The notes under the pieces were generated by a model. It was not told where the DNA came from. It did no database searches and worked only from the letters and a program-made list of their open reading frames with translations. 64,000 nt of DNA from Rhabdornis inornatus. Lineage: Eukaryota > Chordata > Aves > Passeriformes > Rhabdornithidae. The stretch lies in the NCBI GenBank assembly GCA_013397075.1, contig VWZS01003495.1, positions 63,144 to 127,143 of the forward strand. Reading direction: 5' to 3'. This document shows, one piece after another, positions 35,453 to 46,339 of the stretch (position 1 is the stretch's first letter; each line of letters begins with the position of its first letter). Made by a program: the position numbers and the translations under genes.

Positions 35453-38400
35453 GTGAGCGGGGACGGGGCGGCCGGGACGTCGGGGCAGCGCCCACCCGGG
35501 AGGGTTGCTTCCCGGCGGCGCGCGGCTTCAGACTCGGCGGATTCGATTTTGGGACATTCTGGGGAAAGCGGACACGGGCTCTGCCCGCGGGAAGGCGAAT
35601 GCCTCGGCGGGGATGCGGATGGCACTGCCGATGGGGCAGGGGTCTCCCGGCGCAGGGAGGCGGCGGTGAGCGCGGGTGGCAGCGCCGCACGGGGCGCGGG
35701 CAGGCTGGCACGGGTGGGTTTGGCGGGTGTTCCCTTTTTGCGAAGGGATGGATGTGTGCGGGGTGGGTGCCTTTGCGCGGGTGGGTGCGCATGGTGGTGC
35801 CTGCTCGCGGTCTGCCCCGGGAGTCGCATAGATGCGTGGGTGCGGGGGAATGGCGGCTCTGGGACCGGGGAGTTCGCACGGGGCCGGGGGTCTGGCGGGG
35901 CCGGCCGGCACTCGGCGGGGCACGGGAGGCTCTCGGTGAGGAGCCCTGCAAGCGCTGGCCGCAGTGCGCTTACTTAGTGGCTTAAAATACACATATTAAA
36001 GGGAGAGGAAGCCGCGGCGATGGCGGTGTGTAACCCGCAGCGGAGTGCGGCCGCTGGGGACGGATTTTTTTATACCTTTGATCTCTGTGAGGTCAATGGC
36101 CAAAAACGCGTCCAGGCTGATTGTATAGCAGGATGCTTCCATTCTTTGAAATTAGGCTGGGATTTTTTCTCTTTGCGTGGAGTCTAATATTTTTGGATCC
36201 GCGGGCAGGCTATAATGTGAAAGCAATGGGTGGAGAAGTTCAGCATCTGCAGGGATTGCCAGCGGCTCGAAGCAGGCTGGCGTTGTGATGCACCGTAATT
36301 ATTGTGAAACTCCTTTAGAAGAAGAAAGAGGTATGCAGGGGTTGGTGTAGGAAAACCGTACCAGAATTTCAAAGATGTGGCCTGAGGTAACCAGCTAGCT
36401 GTAATTTATTTTTGAGAGCGAGAATAGTGTGAATTGCAGTTTTCTTAAAAAAAAAGAAAAAAAAAGTGCAGAGGAAGGGGGAAATACTGCTCCTCTGTGT
36501 ACAAAGATATCAAATGTTCAGGAAGTGCATTGGTTTGGGAGATGATTGAAATGGTTTGGCTTTGCTTTAGTTAGATAACAGTGGGCCCAATCCTTCTGTC
36601 CCCATGCAATTTCAGATGATTTCACCCATGGGAACAATGCTGTTGAGATGGCGTGGCTGATTTAGAAGGGCTTTCCCGGTTACTCACCTTCCTTTTAGGA
36701 AGCGTGCTGTTATGTGTGAGCTAGTCTGCCATGATACCATGCTGAGAGACCAACAGATGCTCTAAGCCCCGTCTCAGTCATCCTTGCCAGTTCTTGGAAA
36801 AGCTGGATATTACTGACTGAGACGATGGGACCATTTGCCAAGCACAGAGGTGTCTCTGCTTGAACAGGCAGCTGCAGAATAGGACTTTTACACGATAGGA
36901 AACTACTGTAAAGGATTAATGAAGCTGCCTAGCAAATGTGTTTAGTGGCATCTTTACAGGGAGGTTGCAGAAGAACGTTACAGTAATGATGAGTAGCGTG
37001 AGTTCTTGCTTCACGGTGTCTCTGCTGCTACTTTTCTGACTGCTGCTCTCTAATTTCCATCTCTTCCGTAAATGCAAATCTAAAAAGCTGCTGCTAGGAG
37101 GGGTCTGACTGTGGACCTGAACTTAATTCAGTAAGTGCTGTCCTTCGCTGTGAGATTTATTTGTAAACAAGAATTATTTGACAAGTGCTTCTCGAAGCAT
37201 GTCTGCTGTGCCAGTTGCTATGGAACAGCTCCGTGCATGGGGATGGCTCACCCTGCAGTATGTGGGGCCCAGTGCATGAGAAACCTCAGACGCTGAAGCC
37301 CACCTACCTGGCTGCGTGTGAGTTGGCACTAGTCACCGGTTTGGGTTTGAAAAGTTCGTTTGGCTGCTTCTGGGCTCTGATGAGAAAGCTTCTCCCCTGG
37401 GGTTAGTTCTTCGGCTGGTTAGGAAGTTTGCTTTTGCTGTGATGGAGGTAGCCGTCTTAGACCGGTGAATAATGTTTTCAAAAGTTGGTGGTATTGGGTT
37501 TTCTGGATTTATTTTTATTTATTATCACTCAGCCTACTCAGTGTGGTTAAACAACTAGCCAATACCCTGTGCTGTGTAGTCATGGGGCACATAAGTAGTT
37601 GCATAGATAATGACATTCTCAGAATAATTTTTTTCTTTACACATGCATCGTATTTTTTGTTTCTCTAAATCTTACTGTAACCCACAATGACTTCATGGGA
37701 TAAAATACATGCAGTTAACAACTCACAGTATGTGATGTTCTATTTTACCCTCTAGTGGAGGGAACTTAGGGGAAAATGCTTTAAAAATCTAGGTTATGAT
37801 TCAGAGGGGAGAAAAAGTAAATTCATTGTTTTAGTTCTGTATCATGGAAGTAGGCTTTGCATGGGGCAGCTGAGTTTCAGAAGCTCCTGGCATTTTTATG
37901 GAGAAGTATTGAATGCCCAACCTCTATAACAAATCTGGTCACCTTCATAGATATCTCCAAAAATGGATTGAAGGATATAGATTGGGAAAAATTAATTAAT
38001 TTTTCTCCAACCTTTCCTGTAATAGCAAAATAAAACAGATTTTTTTATTTTAATCACCTTTCCTCTGTTTATATGTTAAAAGCAAAACATGTAGGGAAAG
38101 ATGAAGGCTCAATACTATTTCATGCATTTTCAAGTGTTGTTTTGCCATAATTTTTAACTCTTTAGCAGAGTTCATTGTTAAAACCAGATGCTTGCTCTTT
38201 GCTTTGAGTAATGTTAAAAATTCAGAAATTAGTTCCAATGAAAATATTCCAAAGAGTACCCTGAAAGTATCGCACCATTTTGTGAAGTGCTGGTATTCCA
38301 GAAGTGGATTATTGCTTTAAAATGCATTCCCTATGATAATAGGGTCTGAGAGGCAGCCCTGCATATGCAACTGGGCTTTTTGTACTGTCTTTGGTTTAAA

Positions 38401-41400
38401 ATGCATGTGTTTTAAATCTTTCTGTTCTAAGTATTAGGGTTTGGGAAGTGGATTGTATAAATTATTTATGTGAAACACAATGAATGATGGATTTTGTTGA
38501 AGACTCCCTCCTTCACCCTAGACTATATGATTTGTTACACATCACCTCTGGATTTGAAGAGGTTTTCAGATCACATTTGGTCGTCACTTCGATGATCTTA
38601 AAAAGTGTCATGTTATTAAAAGTGTTATTAAAATCATGGAATGCCTTATATCTGATTGCTTGTAACAAAGTAATTCCAAAAGATATTTGCGTAATTGTAA
38701 TTAAATACAAAGTATATTATATTTTAGGGCTTTTCAGCAGAAGTGCTGATGAGGCAATGCTTAACAATGAAGTGTACTGTTAAACAAATCAAAAGAAATG
38801 CAGTCTGAAAGAATGACGACTTAAATAGACAAAGGTGAGAAAGATAAAATGGATCTTTAGAGTGTGTTGTATTTGTTTTAAGACTAGAAGGATATTATTG
38901 TTTTTTTATTAACTACTGCTTTGGTCCTTTCCCTCTTAATTCTTTCAGGGTTTTTTGAAGCTTGCTTTATCTCAATGTATAATTTTTTATTTTAATGAAT
39001 GAATGAATAAATGAGTACAGTTAAAGGCGTGGGTCTGGTGCTGGCAAAAAATAAAGGAAGGTTGTAATTTGCAAATTATTCATGCCGGAGCCTGAAATGA
39101 GCCCACCTGTTCTCAGTATGTTGACTTGTGTGTGTATGTGATGTCTCATAGTGGTATATAATTTCTGTGTCATGGCACACTGGATAAATGCATATTTAGC
39201 TAGAATATCACAATGTTTATCTTTAATTAGTAAATGAAGTCTTTTTCAGAAAGTTTTTTTTTTGTAAAAAAAAAAGTGAAGGTTTTAGTAAAAACAGGTG
39301 GGAAAATAGTCTTAATTTTCATATCAATGTATTTAAATTAGTCTAATGCTTCAGATAAAAATACATACTATCAGAACATTCTGCTTACTAGTTTACATTT
39401 AGTAGCTTGGCTTAATATGTCATCCATTCACACAACTATAGCATTTTGTGTAGTTCTGTAGGTGTTGAGTGCTGCTAACATGCATGTGTTTTGTGTATGC
39501 AGAACAGGTAAGTCTGGGCACATTTCATTGTGCTCACAGTGCCTTAAGGAGGCTTTAAGGGGTTACCAGTTCTGTATTTGGTGTATTGGAATGGTTCCCT
39601 GTGTGCTTTCCATGAGAGCAGAGCATAGCCTCAGTGCCACCTGTTTATTTTACTTATTATTACTACTGGAGTAGTCCCATTAACTTTTAAATTTACTGCA
39701 GTGGAATTACTGGTATGAAAAAGGACAGCTCATGTCTAATGGTCTTTTAGGGATCTGTCTGATGTGTGATTTATGGCTTTTCAAGAGGTTTAGAATGACT
39801 CAGTCATAGCTTTAAAATGGAACTACTATCCTTTTGACAGTAAAACAACATTTGAAACTCAGCACTTTTAAGTATATGACTAAAAGCATTGTTCCTAATG
39901 ATGTGTTTTAAGAAAGGGAAATAAACAATAGCAGAGATTGACTACAAGATAGTGCCTATTTCCTTTCGAGGCTTATCTTAAAAATTGTGATAAATAGTAG
40001 AAAACAGGCAAACTGTCTCAACTGACTGCTTATAATGTGGTAAATGTTGATGCTATAATTTGATGTATAAACCAGCTATTTGCACATCAATAATATAGAG
40101 GGGTTAACTGGCAGCTACCATGGAAGGAAAAGAAGTTAGTGGGCTTGTGTGACAGGTTCTTCCCCTTCCACTGGTAATTCTCTCACCATTGCCTCACTTT
40201 TTAGCTCCAGTATAAAGTCCAGTTACACGTCTGCTGTTCTCTTTCTGCTAAATAAGAAAACAAAATCTTGCCCATGGTGAAATGTTTATTCTTTGCACTA
40301 AAAAGTACAAGCTTTTTGCAGCAGGCTTGAGGGGATGCATAGGTGGTGAGGTAAGAGCAGGATTTCATAAAATGTGGCGGAAGTTGAAAAGGTGGGGCAG
40401 CTTATGACGTGGTGCCCTGCACTCTGTTCTTGCTGGTTTTATGCTTTATTGTTCCGAGGACTTCCATGCTGCTTCTGCAGGCATCCTGGTGTCCAGCCTG
40501 TGCTGAGCAAACTCAGAGCCCTTGACTTAGCTTGAATTAGCTCAGCTTAGTGATGGTGTTGGACCCTGGTGGCGTTAGAGTCTTGAGCAGACATGGATCT
40601 GTTAGATCCCCCAGTCTTTCCGACTTGGAGCTACATTTCTACTGGTCCATTCCTGTAAGTGTGAAAGTATGCATGTACTTGAGTAGAGATGAGCTTTAAA
40701 CATTGCTCAGGGATGTCAGGGAAATTAAGCCCTGCACCAAAATAAAAAGAAAACAAACTATTTTTGCAATTTAAAAATATATTCTCACTTCCTCTTTAGG
40801 AATAAATTGAAATCTGTATATGGAATAAGGGTAAAGTGAGAGAAACCCCAAAAGCACACAGATTGGTTGCTTTACAGAAGCACTGAATTTCTTAAGTGCT
40901 TGCTTCTATGGAGGAAAGGGTATTCACTCAACTCTTCAGTAGATACTCAACCTACTAGTGTCTATTAAAAAGGTTTAAAAAAGAATGTTGTTCTTATAGT
41001 AAAACATGTAAACACTGAATTGAAATCTCTCACAAGTGCACCTTTCTCAGTGACTATAAGTGCTGCTGAGAGATGAGGCCTCATTTCAACCGGATGGACT
41101 TGAACTAGGTGTTTTTCTTTACTCAGAGAATGTTGCAGAAATACTGTGTTAATTATTGCATTGGAATGAACAATTTTTTTTAGACTTTCTCTTCACTAAA
41201 CTGGTTTTCTTTGATCTCTGCTAGAAAAATTGCTGTGTATTTAGAAAGTTTTTAGAGAATTCTTTTTTTCCTTTGAAAATATATTTTATTCTTAAGATGT
41301 GCCTGTTTTTTCTTAAGATCCACCTGTGCACGATCAGAATGGAGAGCTGGATTGTGCTTTGTGTTCACGTTGTGCCTGTCCCTCACTCTGCTCTGTGACT

Positions 41401-44400
41401 AGCTGTACATTGAGGTGAGAGGTGAAAGCATTTGTTGCTTTCACAGCCAGCTGTATTGGCCAACCGGAGCACTGGCCTTCAGTAGCTTAGTTCTCTCTAG
41501 GGATTTGTTATCCTTTGAATTGTCTCTTTGACCTATTATATCTCTTACAGTCTCAGTTTTGGTATTTTCTATGGCTTTGGTCAGTGCATTATCTGAACCT
41601 CTCCAAAGGTTTAATGTGCTTATCCTCTTGGAGGTGTAAAGTAATTATCGCTGTCTCCTGCAAGGAAGCTGGTCCAGAGCGGACAGTCAGGAGGATATGT
41701 AAGTGCTGTGATTCACAGCACCTGACTGCTGCTGGATGTGGTAGGTGATGGGTGGGTGGCTGTTTGCAGAGATGCAGCGTATATTGCCTGTTGTGGACAA
41801 GGGTGTTGGGAGCTGCAGGCTGCCCTGGGCTGTGTGTATGAGCACAGCCTTCCTGTTTCTGCCCCGCAGAGGGCTGAAGATGCTTTGGGCCAGAATAATT
41901 GCCCTGGGAACATTCAGTGCATGCTGTTTCACTGGGGTTGGTGTTGGTGGGAAAACATGCTCCATATCTCTCCCTCATCCCTGGTATTTGAGTTGTGAAG
42001 CAGGTATGTTAGGAGTACTCTGACCAAGCAGAGCTCCTCAGGTGACCACTGGCTGGAAGGATGAGTGATGCCTCCTGGAGAAGGTGATATGGCATATGCT
42101 ATGACAGCAGATCTGGGAATACCCCTGTTAACTGATCTGGCATCCCTGAGGATGAAGGGGATTCCTGCCCCCTGTCTTCCTGCTGGCAAGCTCCTGAGTA
42201 TCGGTTCAGCAAACTGTGCCTTGGGGATGTGCATGGAGAACAAACAGTACCTTCAGAAGCTGAGGTTTAGGTGGCTGTGTAGCAGGTATTGAATCTGTTG
42301 GAGAGAGGATAGAACCCTGGGCTTGCAGGCTTTCATGTAATTTTGGTGCCGGGGGCAGTATTGAAGTGTTTTGCCAAGGTGTTAACTACTGAGTTCTCTA
42401 ACCTGGATCACTTAATGTTAGAAAGAGGTCAGAACAACCAGTCTGAACTTTGTAATTTCCAGAGGGGATAGAGGAACACCTGAGAGAAAATTAATTCTTC
42501 AGCATCGCTAATGAGCATTTCTTGATGCTTCTGAGTGGACTTGTATTACTTCTTAAACTGTTTTGCATGTCCCAAAACAGCGAAACTGCTTAGGAAAATC
42601 ATCTGCATACTTGCTTTTGAAAGATAATTTCTAAAAAAATTATCATTTTGGCTTATCCATCTTTGCTTTACTAATACTCAAAAGCAGTTTCTTGCTTAAA
42701 TGTGTTAACAGTGTGCTGTTCCCCCTAGCAACCTCCACCCTCTTTCCCTCAACAGAAATAGAAGGGATAAACTGTCAACCCCCCTGCAAAGCCAATAGAT
42801 AATTTTAAACATGTTTTCTCCCACATGCTTGCTAAGCATTATGTCAGTTCCTTTTACTTTCTATTTGAATTAATTCAGTGGCAGCAGAGTAGTCATTATT
42901 GTCAACAGGAAGGCTTTATTGGTGGGGGACAGTGAGGTCTTGCAAGTCTCCTGGTGGTGAAAGCTAACAACGTTGCCAGGTCTGGATGTATGTGTGCCAA
43001 ATTTCTTCAATTTAGTTATATGGATAACAGAATTTGATATCCATGTCTTTTAGTACACCTTTTAGGAACAGCGACTATAGATATCATATTGCTTTTAGTT
43101 GTTAATTGAGGGAAGAAGGTGAGATTTCATCTCAGCCCTGCTTGCAGGTGTTTTGATTGCACTGGGAAACTGTTGGAGTGGTAACATTGGGATTGACTGT
43201 GTATATACTTGATAAGGTACTAGCTTTAAGTAGAGTGTTGAAGAAGCTGTCTCCTTCAATGGCTTGCAGATACCTTGACAGTAGTTGGAGGCCCTGATCT
43301 GCAGGACAGCACTGGTATTTTGTTTTTCCATGCAGGCTGGTTGTCAGGTTGCAGGTGCTGGTTGCCTGTTGCATTCAGTGGAAACTTCATTTTCTTTCTT
43401 AGTGGTAAAGTGATACTTGCCCAGATGGTTATGCAAAAAAGTGGTGCTGCAGCCAGCTCAGAAATCTGCTGTTGTGTTGGTACAGTGTTGTTTCCAGTGA
43501 ATTTTATGAGTGAGAATGGAAACATTTTCCTGGCTTTCTTCACAGTGAATAAACCCTTTTCAGTTAAATGGTGATTTTGGAATAGGAATATTTACCGTTA
43601 AAGAAAAGCAAACCATTACTGGAGTTTTTAGGTTTCCAGGCACTTTGGTGTCAGGCTAATCCAACCACTTTCTTCCTTTAAGTGATGTATGGTGGGAAGG
43701 ACAAATGATTGCCTCTTGTTTTGACGAGAATTTTTTTTTAAAGAAAAAATCAGCAGTTTTCTGGTTGTTTTAGTGGGTCTGGTTGTTGAAGTGAGCTTTG
43801 GATCTCTCTCCCTGGTGCTACAGCTGGTTCTATGCCTGTGGGGAAAAATGCAGCCAACCTGAAGAACTTTGTCAAAGGGCAGTATCATTCCCTTATAAAC
43901 AGTGTGTTCAAGCAAATTACAGATGTAATGCAGAAATTAGTGGATTAAATTCTCTAGTTGATGATATTATTCCAATTGTCCATCTGGCCTTAAAAACCTT
44001 TGAATCTGTGATGCAGATTCAAGCATTTTGGCTCTCGCTATAGAAGGGAATCATGACAACTTGGATCAGAATGAAGCCAACATAATAAAATATAAATCTG
44101 CAGTTAATATTAGCTTGCAAGTTCATTAAATAGTGTATACTTTCCTCCTCCAATGCGCTATAAATAATAGGTTCTGCTACAGCTTGTACTCTGATGTAGC
44201 TTGTTTCCACTGATGGAAATATTTCAAAGGTTCTTGCCTTTGTGTTTTGTCCCTACTCAATGTAGCTAATTAATTCAAGGCAGCTACTCCCTGATGACCT
44301 TGATTTCTTTCGAGAGTTTGATTTTTTTAATTTGTTTTTGCTTACTTGGGTTATTTTTGACTGTCACTTATTGGAGTACCTTGGATATATACTTTTCAGA

Positions 44401-45595
44401 GAAACACTTGGCACAACAGGGTAAACTGTTGGAAAATGAATGAACTGCCACAATGACCTGCAATAAAATCAGTGAAGATTTATGAAGCAGGAAAACTTTG
44501 AGTCATTATGATGATGATGAAGATTCCTTTGCAGTCCATGTATCTTGGTAGTGCTGTGACCCCTGGAAGTACTAGAGGAAGGATGGGAATGTATGCATTG
44601 TAAGGAGAAAATAGCTCTGTTAATGATGATGTGTTGGCAGCTATGTCCCCTCCTTTGGGTTGGGGGGGGTAAAGGCATGAAGCTAGGTGGAAAGTCTGTG
44701 ATGCTATTCAGGAGACCTTCTGATGAAGTGCAAAGCGCTGCTGTCACATGTTGTCCTGCACCTTGACCCCCATCCAGCAGAGTGTTTCACCTTGTGCTTA
44801 ATTGTCAATGTGTGTTCCTGTGAGAGGTTCCTCACAAGTTCTTTAAATGTAGCTGTTCCCATGAGCTGTGAGTGTTGGATCAGAGCTGGGGCTACCTTGA
44901 CCACCCATGAAAAGGTTGGAGCTACATCGTGTCCTGCAGTGTGTGCGTAAAGGGGTCCAGGAGCTGGAGGAGGATGTTGGAGCATGACTACACCTTCTTT
45001 CGTAACGGACTTTGGCTTCCGGCTACCAAAAATAACATTCAGATTCCTGGTCAATTTGTAACAAGATTATTAAAGAAGAGTTTTCCTTCAGTTGTTAAAA
45101 ACAAACATTTTTATTTAAGTGTTGTTATTTAGAAATGTGCTACTTCAGAGATCATATGATGTTTTGAAATATTTATGAAGGCTTTAAGGAAGGTTTCTTT
45201 ACTCCTGTTTGTTTTGTGATGGAAAGTAGTTTTTAGGGTCAAAGAGGATTTTCTTTCCCTCCTGCTTTAGGTATATTTCAGTGAAATAAAATAAAAAGAG
45301 ATTCTTATGGCTTTACATATGGCTTTATCATGATATAAATTCCATCAGCTTTTGCTATCCCGACCATTTTGCCTATTCTAGAGCTCTTAGTTAGAGTATA
45401 CTTTGGTAGAGCATGCCTTGTGGTAAACCTTAGCTTGCAAATGGTGCTACTGAAGAGCAGGATTATTCTAGTGTATGATTTATTGGAAATCAGCTCAAAG
45501 ACCATGGCAACTCAGAAGAGTTCGTTTTTGTATGCCTACGAAGACGTTGCTGTAGTATAAGCAATGGAGGATTTCCTGCTTATAAAGAAGTTATA

Positions 45596-45691
45596 AGCTA
45601 CACATCCTCCTGCCATTTCAGTATCTAAAGATCTTCCATTCTTTATAATGGAAGATCTTTAGATACTGAAATGGCAGGAGGATGTGTAGCT
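45596..45691. repeat. Perfect 45-bp inverted repeat with 6-base spacer
   Basis: The left arm, 45596-45640, begins AGCTACACATCCTCCTGCCA. The right arm, 45647-45691, is its exact reverse complement and ends GGAGGATGTGTAGCT. The spacer is CTTTAT (45641-45646). Comparing base by base I find no mismatch in 45 pairs, and the match stops at both ends. Transcribed in the EPHA5 primary transcript, it would fold into a long perfect hairpin. No transposon termini or target duplication are evident around it. Confidence 0.97.
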
Positions 45692-46315
45692 GGTAGGATC
45701 AGAAATACTCAGTGTTCTAGACTGTTGGTGGGGCATTTTTGATTTTTAGTTTGTTTTTTTTCCCCCACTTGAAATTGGAGTGAAGAAAAAATGATGCTCC
45801 AGGTGATCCTGCTCCAGCCCAGAGCCAGAAGAGCCATCTCACTTCAGTGGTGTGATCAAAGCAATCCATCAATGGGTAGCTTCTACTTCAGGCATTGTAC
45901 CATCATGAAAGGCCTGTCCTGCTTTCTCCTGGGCAAGCTACTGCTGCCACCTGTTTTAGGTGGCTGTGCCAGGTGGTTGCTCTGCTGTACTGTGGAGTGT
46001 TGGTTTAGGTCAACGTTGAATGCCATCAGCCCTGGCGGTTCATGTTCTTCCTCCCAGCTACGGTCCCTGTGTAGCCATGATTAAGCTGCTAAATGTGTGT
46101 GGTCTTGTGTGACAAGGACATTTGTGTAAAAAGCTATATCCAGGCTCCCTGACAGAGATTCCCAAGTGAAAAACCACAGTTAACTCACAAGCTAGAGTTC
46201 AGGGCAAAGGTTTAGATCACGTCTGTTTTTACTCTAACTTGATTGCTCACCTGTAGTAACCAGCCTGTCTGAGAATAAGAGTGTATGCAAACTCCCCAGG
46301 CTATTATTCTGTATT

Positions 46316-46339
46316 AAAAAAAAAAAAAAGGGGGGGGGG
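46316..46339. repeat. A14-G10 homopolymer junction
   Basis: Fourteen A's (46316-46329) are followed directly by ten G's (46330-46339). Such tracts are prone to slippage and sequencing error. Confidence 0.9.

Larger units (their letters stand above)
34805..36062. promoter_or_regulatory. CpG-island promoter and 5' region of EPHA5
   Basis: GC content and CpG frequency rise sharply at about 34805 and fall after about 36062, in contrast to the CpG-poor AT-rich flanks. The island encloses coding exon 1, its untranslated leader and the first part of intron 1. GC boxes are visible, for example GGGCGG near 35033 and 35134 and CCCCGCCCC near 35170. No TATA box is evident at a suitable distance, as usual for a CpG-island promoter. 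The start site cannot be placed from sequence alone. Long open frames on both strands here (345 codons plus, 372 minus) result from the lack of AT-rich stop codons and are not genes. Confidence 0.9.

Noticed and set aside
34833..35985. Long open frames on both strands (345 codons plus, 372 codons minus) in the CpG island
   Set aside because: GC-rich DNA lacks stop codons. The plus frame reads straight through the exon 1 donor into intron 1, and the minus frame is low-complexity Pro/Arg/Ala without any domain.
38994..39013. (GAAT)n as a notable microsatellite
   Set aside because: Only three to four units, too short to matter.
41589..42023. Overlapping frames of 86-129 codons on both strands in intron 1
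   Set aside because: No recognisable domain, mutual overlap on both strands and no splice-site or codon-use support.
45596..45691. Calling the hairpin a microRNA precursor
   Set aside because: Known avian miRNA precursors have imperfect stems. A perfect 45-bp stem with a 6-base loop fits a template-switch product or hairpin siRNA source better, and no small-RNA evidence is available.
45596..45691. Calling the hairpin a MITE or DNA transposon
   Set aside because: A MITE would have shorter terminal inverted repeats around a longer interior and a target duplication. Here the arms make up nearly all of it and no flanking duplication is seen.
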